Shown here: one piece after another, positions 29,147 through 34,349 of the stretch
Position numbering within the stretch: the first letter of the stretch is position 1
Layout of the letters: every line of letters starts with the position of its first letter
NCBI RefSeq assembly: GCF_000003605.2
Contig: NW_003144786.1
Location: forward strand, 96,568-130,916
DNA from: Saccoglossus kowalevskii
Taxonomy: Eukaryota > Hemichordata > Enteropneusta > Harrimaniidae
DNA length: 34,349 bases
Reading direction: 5' to 3'
Notes under the pieces: generated by a model
The model's database searches: none
Seen by the model: only the letters and a program-made list of their open reading frames with translations
What the model was told of the DNA's origin: nothing
Translations under genes and position numbers: made by a program

Positions 29147-32100
29147 GTTCGTAGACGAGACGAGACAACGTTACACGACAGTGCACTACAAACTCATGTT
29201 ATGTTTGTGTCCGAGTACAATAATGTACATAATGTCTTGAAATCATAGACATCATCTGGGATCAAGCCTGAATACCGTTGACCTGTTTGTTTTCTCCGTT
29301 TTCTACATTGTTTTTATTTGTAATATCGTCTTCTAAGCACGACTGATTACTACCGTTGGCGGCGTGGTTGGGCCCCCCAGAGTCACCCAGACGACATTTT
29401 ACACTTTTTTACACTTTTTTTTTTTTTTTTCAATTACACTATATTACTCAGAACTTTATATTTCACTTATTTATGCATTGTATAAAATTCGGCCCCCGCC
29501 GAATGATCAGCGGAAGAAGGCCAACCTACAGGACTGTACTCAGGGCTACTAGTATTTTGGCACACAGATGATTCATTGAGCATGATAGGCATGTCTGTAT
29601 GTGACTTGAACTAAACATTGAGATGGACGTATCAAACGGGGACTGTGTTTTGTCAAAATTTGGTAAAAAATAAACAACCATCTGCAGAGGCGAGTAATCT
29701 TGATTGTAGGGATGGTAGTTCATATTATATTATATTATATACTGTAAAAGGATTAATTATTCACTTGGTTTTAATTTAGCTTATTTCGCTGACTGGAAAA
29801 TTAAAAACTAGTGAATATATATATATATATAATATAATATAAAATATATTCCAAGTTATAATATGGAAAATTATTTGCAAAACATTTCAAATTTCAGCCT
29901 CAGGAAAATGCTTTCAAAATTCCGTCTGAGTGACCACAACTTAGAAATAGAATTAGGTAGAAGAACAAAGCCCAAAATAGAATTAGAAAATAGACACTGT
30001 AATAAATGTAACACTAAAGCATTAGGAGATGAAAAACATTTCCTGCTATTTTGTACTGGCTATATAGAACAAAGAAAAAAACTGTTTGATGAGTGTGCAA
30101 TAAATATTTACACAATGGATGTGAATTCCATATTTAAAAAGATTATGGAGAATAATATAGCCTTAGCAAAATACTTAAAGAGCACAATTTTTAAAACCAC
30201 AGAAAGTAATTAATTTATTTTTTCTTTTATTTTACTAACATTTTATTTTTATCTCGTATGTATTGTATGTTTTTTATTTCTTTGTATTTATGTTCCTTAC
30301 CATACAAAAACCCTCTGAAAGTTTTTAGTAGTGTAATAAAGTTATTATTATATAAAATTGAGCATGAAACACATTATCTAAAACCCACTGAATATGCATG
30401 AAATGGTAAATCATCAAAATTTTAACCCAGTGTAAATTGGTCATTTTACAGTAACTAAAGAGTGTATAGCTCTTATAATCATTGCAATTGATTTTTAATG
30501 TAAAAAAACAGCTGAGTGGCCATTACACAAGGCATTTGACAATGACATGTTTCTTTATATATTATCCAGCAGTATGGGACTCAAAATGTCAGTTGTTTTC
30601 TGCAATTTTCACACTCATGCTTGAAATTATCCATTATCTGACACGCTAAATGTCGAGTTCTATTATATCAGTGGTTAATAAGTTTGGCCATTCTTAGTGT
30701 ATGTTTATAATAATGCAGCAAATTTGCAGTGTTTTATTATCCAAAACCGTTTTTCGTGTTTTTCTTGAGTTAAAGTTTAGATTGAGTATGACTCATTGGG
30801 ACCTTCGTCAAATTGGGTGCGTTCAGAGTAGGACATTCAAACTCACAGTTATCGTTCAAAAGATAATGATGGTGCGAAATATGTCTGGGTTTTTTAAGAA
30901 AATGCTTTGTTACAGAATAATAGTCTGTTAAAGGTGTCAAGTATGAAATAATTTGGGGACAAAAAAAGAAACCTGTGTAGAAATCGGAAGAATAGGTCTT
31001 TTGATTACCAGAGACACATTTCATTGGACTTGATTATGAACAATGCCTTGGGCAAATTACACCCATCGTGGACTTAGTTATTTCTACATGGTTCACCATT
31101 TTTTTGGTCATGTGGTAATTATGTAAACAATGACTGTCCAGATTGTGGGAACTTATCCCTCTATACTTAAATTATACCTAAATTACAGTTCTGAATGAGA
31201 CAACAAACAGAGAATGCTTTATTCAAAAACGTCACCAAACCCTTTTGCTACCTTAAGATAGTTTGCTACCATTACCGTATTTGTCCAGTACACCATTCAT
31301 CAAAAGGCAAAAAAAGTGATGTCAGTCACAATTATTCAACTATGTGCATGACTATGCTAATTTAAAAATAATTTTAGTCTTTTGTAATTCACTCTCAATG
31401 ATTTTTATAGACTGGCTCAGCCATGTCAATTTTTCTTTTTTTTAAATCTTGGTCTGACATGAAATTACTGCAACAGGTCTATTCTGAGGCATATTCATAA
31501 TAATTGTTATTATTTATTCATGATCCTGTATATGCAGTAATGTTATGGAACCTGGGAATGAGACATTTCCAAAACAGGAAAGTATAGAATGACACTTGTA
31601 CAAAAGATTCTATGTATCGTGTTACATATGTGTTATAGTTTGTGTGGAAGAGGTCAGATCAAAAGCTACTTTTTAACTTCTACCAATTAGCATTTTTATC
31701 ATTAAACTCAAACTATTCAATAACTACTAAGAGTGCGACAGAACAGTCCAGTCGTGGAATATGTTCAGTTTGCGCTATTAGTGGAAAAACAAAAGCTTGA
31801 TGACTCGTGTCTAGGTTCCCCAAAAAACTTGTGCGCTGATCAGAAATTGACATTTGTTATCGAACGTTTGCTTGCTGGTTGGCAAAAGTGTAACAGCATT
31901 GTGGCTGTGATTTGGCTCGGAGTATAGCCACTGTATACTATTAGCGAAGTCGGAAAGTTTCATGTCAGGATTGAAATTTATTGAACTATGAAACAGGAAA
32001 CATCAATATCTGCTTGAAACAACAACAAAAATAATAATAATAATAATGGTGCGAGGTTCTCAAGTGTCACATGACACAAAACTCAAGTTGTGATAGGTTG

Positions 32101-33357
32101 GTTCTAAACGAATCACTGATTACGGTAATAACGTCATAGGTCAAATATAATATAATAGGAATACGAATAATCTAAACTAAACATCAAAGCTATTGCTGCA
32201 CAGAAATAATACAGCAAATGGAATAATAATTATAGAAAACATTTTGATGTCTAACTAGACAATTCAACTTAATTAACAAACACACCTATGATTTGCATCT
32301 CGCCCTGACAAGCGTATAGTTGATCTGAGATACCATGTACATTTATGATTTGTGGATTACCTTGCTTGATTAAATAATTTTAGTCATTATTAGTATCCTT
32401 GCAATACTCTCTCTATATTCTGCTTGTTCACAGATGCTGCAAAAGATGATCTCACGTTGTCAATCATTGGACAGGAGCGCAATGGTGAGATACTCTACAC
32501 CTGGTTGGGCACACCACCGTTTGATAAAACGGGAGATAATCAGGAGGTGACATACATTGGTCTTTATGACCAAACCACAAAGGAAAACTCAGTAAGTAAC
32601 ATGACAGTGATGATTAGTGATGTAATCACAGTAAATGATGTTCCATTTCATAGGTTTGTCTGATTTGCATTAAATTTGACATTAACACAACAATGTACTC
32701 ATTCTAGAGGCAAATTGGAGGGTATTTTTATTTTGTTTAATTTTTAACCTATTTGATACAAGACACATCGTTATTAAGAAAAATTGTCTTGTTTATGATT
32801 TTGGATCTGTCATCAAAGTGTTATGTCATGTCCAGTATATTGTAAATAACAAAGTGACTGATATAATCCTTCAGGAATAAAGGTAGTTTATAAAAGTGTT
32901 TAGTGTAAAAACATGTTCAACTCACAGTAGTACTAGTGTTTTATACAAGCATCGTATAGAGACAGGAACACTGTGTTCATCAGGCAGGTAAGAGGTTGTC
33001 CTTTTACATACAGGGTCTTCTTTCAGAGCTTGAAATTTACGGAGACATCAAAACAAATTCTTGATGTCCAATGAGTTTGCCTTGATGCCCTTTGATATTC
33101 TCCATGTTATTTCTATATGCTAATGCCATTTTATAAATTTGTGCCTTGAAAATGGATGCCCTCTCAACTGTGAAGGTCAAGCCCTGGGATATCATATGTT
33201 TAACTTTATATTATTATCTTATTTCAGGTTATATTCATTCATGAACAGAAAGTCTGTATTGTGGGATGTTCTATTAACCAAGAGAAAACACTCATTGCAT
33301 TTACATCTCTGGACAATGCAGATTTCACATCACAAGATTCTTCCAGACCATTTGCAA
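29050..33357 (+). CDS. GSAP: GSAP (pigeon homologue)-like protein, first three exons
   Basis: Three plus-strand exons join in frame (phase 1, then 0, then out in phase 1) to 128 residues. Exon 1 FDAESDIKSFVRAQKGLS resembles the vertebrate GSAP start with its R-A-Q. Exon 2 has QERNGEILYTW and YIGLYDQTTKEN. Exon 3 has GCSINQEKTLIAFTSL. These match the conserved ERNG-x-x-YT, GLYD-x-x-T-x-x-N and CS(V/I)N-x-E-x-TL-x-A blocks of GSAP in the same order. In vertebrates a C-terminal fragment of GSAP is reported to modulate gamma-secretase; the N-terminal region shown here has no settled role. The gene continues beyond the window, so the rest cannot be judged. Intron 1 (3.3 kb) holds a LINE fragment. 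Confidence 0.75.
29147..29862. other. GSAP-like intron 1, 5' part; nothing recognised
   Basis: Contains a T-homopolymer near 29408-29430 and an AT dinucleotide tract near 29815-29840. No coding signal was seen. Confidence 0.4.
29863..30355 (+). mobile_element. 5'-truncated LINE: C-terminal end of ORF2 and 3' tail
   Basis: An intact 116-codon frame encodes a LINE ORF2 C-terminus: LSKFRLSDHNLEIELGRRTK, then CNKC, DEKHFLLFC (a zinc-knuckle-like C-C-H-C), ending at 30213. About 140 bp of 3' UTR follows, ending AATAAAGTTATTATTATA, a short repeat tail typical of several non-LTR clades. The same family as the minus-strand fragment at 4520-5650, but less decayed. It lies in intron 1 of the GSAP-like gene. 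Confidence 0.8.
30356..32433. other. GSAP-like intron 1, 3' part; nothing recognised
   Basis: AT-rich with a short AAT trinucleotide run near 32027-32046. Open frames at 30701 and 31733 on the plus strand show no domain and are treated as chance. Confidence 0.4.
32434..32591 (+). CDS. GSAP: GSAP-like exon 2
   Basis: The acceptor CTTGTTCACAG and donor GTAAGT flank 158 bp; phase 1 in, phase 0 out. It encodes LTLSIIGQERNGEILYTW, a short Gly/Pro insert, then EVTYIGLYDQTTKENS. Confidence 0.8.
32592..33227. other. GSAP-like intron 2; nothing recognised
   Basis: A 636-bp intron with matching GTAAGT donor and TTTCAG acceptor. No other feature. Confidence 0.6.
33228..33357 (+). CDS. GSAP: GSAP-like exon 3
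   Basis: The acceptor CTTATTTCAG and donor GTAAGT flank 130 bp; phase 0 in, phase 1 out. It encodes VIFIHEQKVCIVGCSINQEK followed by TLIAFTSLDN. The next exon must lie beyond 33357 and was not identified. Confidence 0.8.
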
Positions 33358-33841
33358 GTAAGTTGAAATTGTAAGCAAAAAGAAATAATAATAATATTAT
33401 GAACACAATCAGAATATACCTAAGAATACATTTGATTTTTATAATTTTTGACATATTGATAACTCTGTAGAAAAATGTATTCCACAGCACCTGTTTGGCT
33501 TTTTTTTATGCTTTTGCTTAAAGTGTTAACCATGTTCATTTTTGTTTACACATTCAATCAAACATTCTCTCAGTTAATCTGAAAAAAAAAATTGTTTTGC
33601 TTCTAGTCCTAGGAAAAATTCAACAAAGATGTGATGCCATTTTAACTTGTTATTTTTTTGCTTATTTAAACATTATTCAAAACCACAACAACAAGATAAA
33701 CATGTATGTTTTTGTTTAACTTAAATAATGCTTTTGATTGCATGCATTAAAGGTTGTATCTCAGTATGTGACCCAATTTCTCAGGCAAAGGTTTCAAACT
33801 GACATAAGTGGCGCCGAGAAGCAAAACCTTTTTTTTTTTTT
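33358..33841. other. GSAP-like intron 3 (partial)
   Basis: No exon is supported. A plus-strand phrase near 33750-33800 (VSQYVTQFLRQRFQ) weakly recalls a GSAP block but does not match the required phase. Confidence 0.4.
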
Positions 33842-34349
33842 AGCTCCGCTGTCGACTTTGTCGAGCGGAGCTTATCATATGAGTGATTGTCCGTCGTCGT
33901 CGTCCGTCTCCGTCGTCCGTGTCAATGTTTTACTTGTTCGACTTCTTCTTGAAAACTACAAGCCTGAATGCTTTGATACTTGGTGTATATGTACCTTGGG
34001 TAGACCTCTCTCAGATTTGTTCATTTCATGATGATATCTTCAATTCTCTAATTTTGGTGAATATTTTTGTCATTTTTAGTAAAAAGTGATATTTTCGACT
34101 TCTTGTTGAAAATCGCAAGTGCAATTGCTTTGATATTACATATATAGGTACTACATGTGGACCTCTCTCAGATTTGTTCATTTTGTAATGATATCTTTAA
34201 TTCTCTAATTTTGGTGAATATTTTTGTCATTTTTGGTAAAAAGTGATATTTTCGACTTCTTGTTGAAAACCGCAAGTCCAATTGCTTTGATATTACATAT
34301 ATAGGTACTACATGTCGACCTCTCTCAGATTTGTTCATTTTGTAATGAT
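33842..34349 (+). mobile_element. Hairpin-ended satellite element (family H1), runs off the window
   Basis: It starts with a hairpin at 33842-33872 with perfect 9-bp arms AGCTCCGCT and AGCGGAGCT. A CGT-rich simple tract follows (CGTCGTCGTCGTCC), then tandem units with an exact 157-bp period (TTCGACTTCTT at 33937, 34094 and 34251). It is the mirror-orientation partner of the copy ending at 12772. Confidence 0.9.

Noticed and set aside
29356-29571. Plus-strand open frames around a T-homopolymer in GSAP-like intron 1
   Set aside because: They are driven by the homopolymer, with no domain and no matching splice phase.
33738-34031. Plus-strand frame with VSQYVTQFL, considered as the next GSAP exon
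   Set aside because: The acceptor phase does not fit exon 3, the similarity needs a gap, and the frame runs into the satellite element.

Overview
This is animal nuclear DNA. Genes are split into short exons with GT-AG introns, the base composition is AT-rich, repeats are abundant, and there is a 50-N assembly gap at 16300-16349. An orthologue-like IRAK4 kinase and a gamma-secretase-activating-protein (GSAP/pigeon) N-terminus point to a bilaterian. The repeat style (satellite-carrying hairpin elements, degraded non-LTR elements) suggests a marine invertebrate, perhaps a non-vertebrate deuterostome such as a hemichordate. The species call is inference only. I built the exon models by hand from acceptor and donor sites and from agreement of codon phase across introns.

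Left (1-8484, minus strand): a secreted or cell-surface mosaic protein. It has a signal peptide, three fibronectin type III (FN3) domains, one WAP four-disulfide core, one complement control protein (CCP/sushi) domain and a further FN3. Eleven exons join in frame, nearly all as phase-1/phase-1 modules. The gene probably continues beyond 729; a possible last exon lies at 46-141. The intron inside the last FN3 is almost entirely a 63-bp minisatellite. Each unit carries a copy of the splice acceptor plus the first 17 bases of the exon, in frame and without stops. This is the most unusual feature of the window.

Middle (11753-26469, minus strand): a nine-exon gene for an IRAK4-type kinase of about 598 residues, with a Death domain, a long Ser/Thr/Gln-rich linker and a Tyr-gatekeeper kinase domain. 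It acts in Toll/IL-1 receptor-MyD88 signalling. Its introns hold most of the mobile DNA: hairpin-ended satellite elements, a roughly 302-bp tandem array, a 29-bp minisatellite, a TIR element, a GGGACGAAT-repeat element, a Mutator-like remnant and a tRNA-like sequence.

Right (27.9-34.3 kb): an orphan first exon on the minus strand (27934-28021), a promoter-like segment with E-box, CRE and ETS motifs (28772-28970), and the first three exons of a plus-strand GSAP homologue (29050-33357). The GSAP gene continues past the window. The window ends inside another hairpin-ended satellite element.

The three main genes have no evident functional link beyond being neighbours. The IRAK4-like and GSAP-like genes are transcribed divergently, away from the 26.5-29.0 kb interval.
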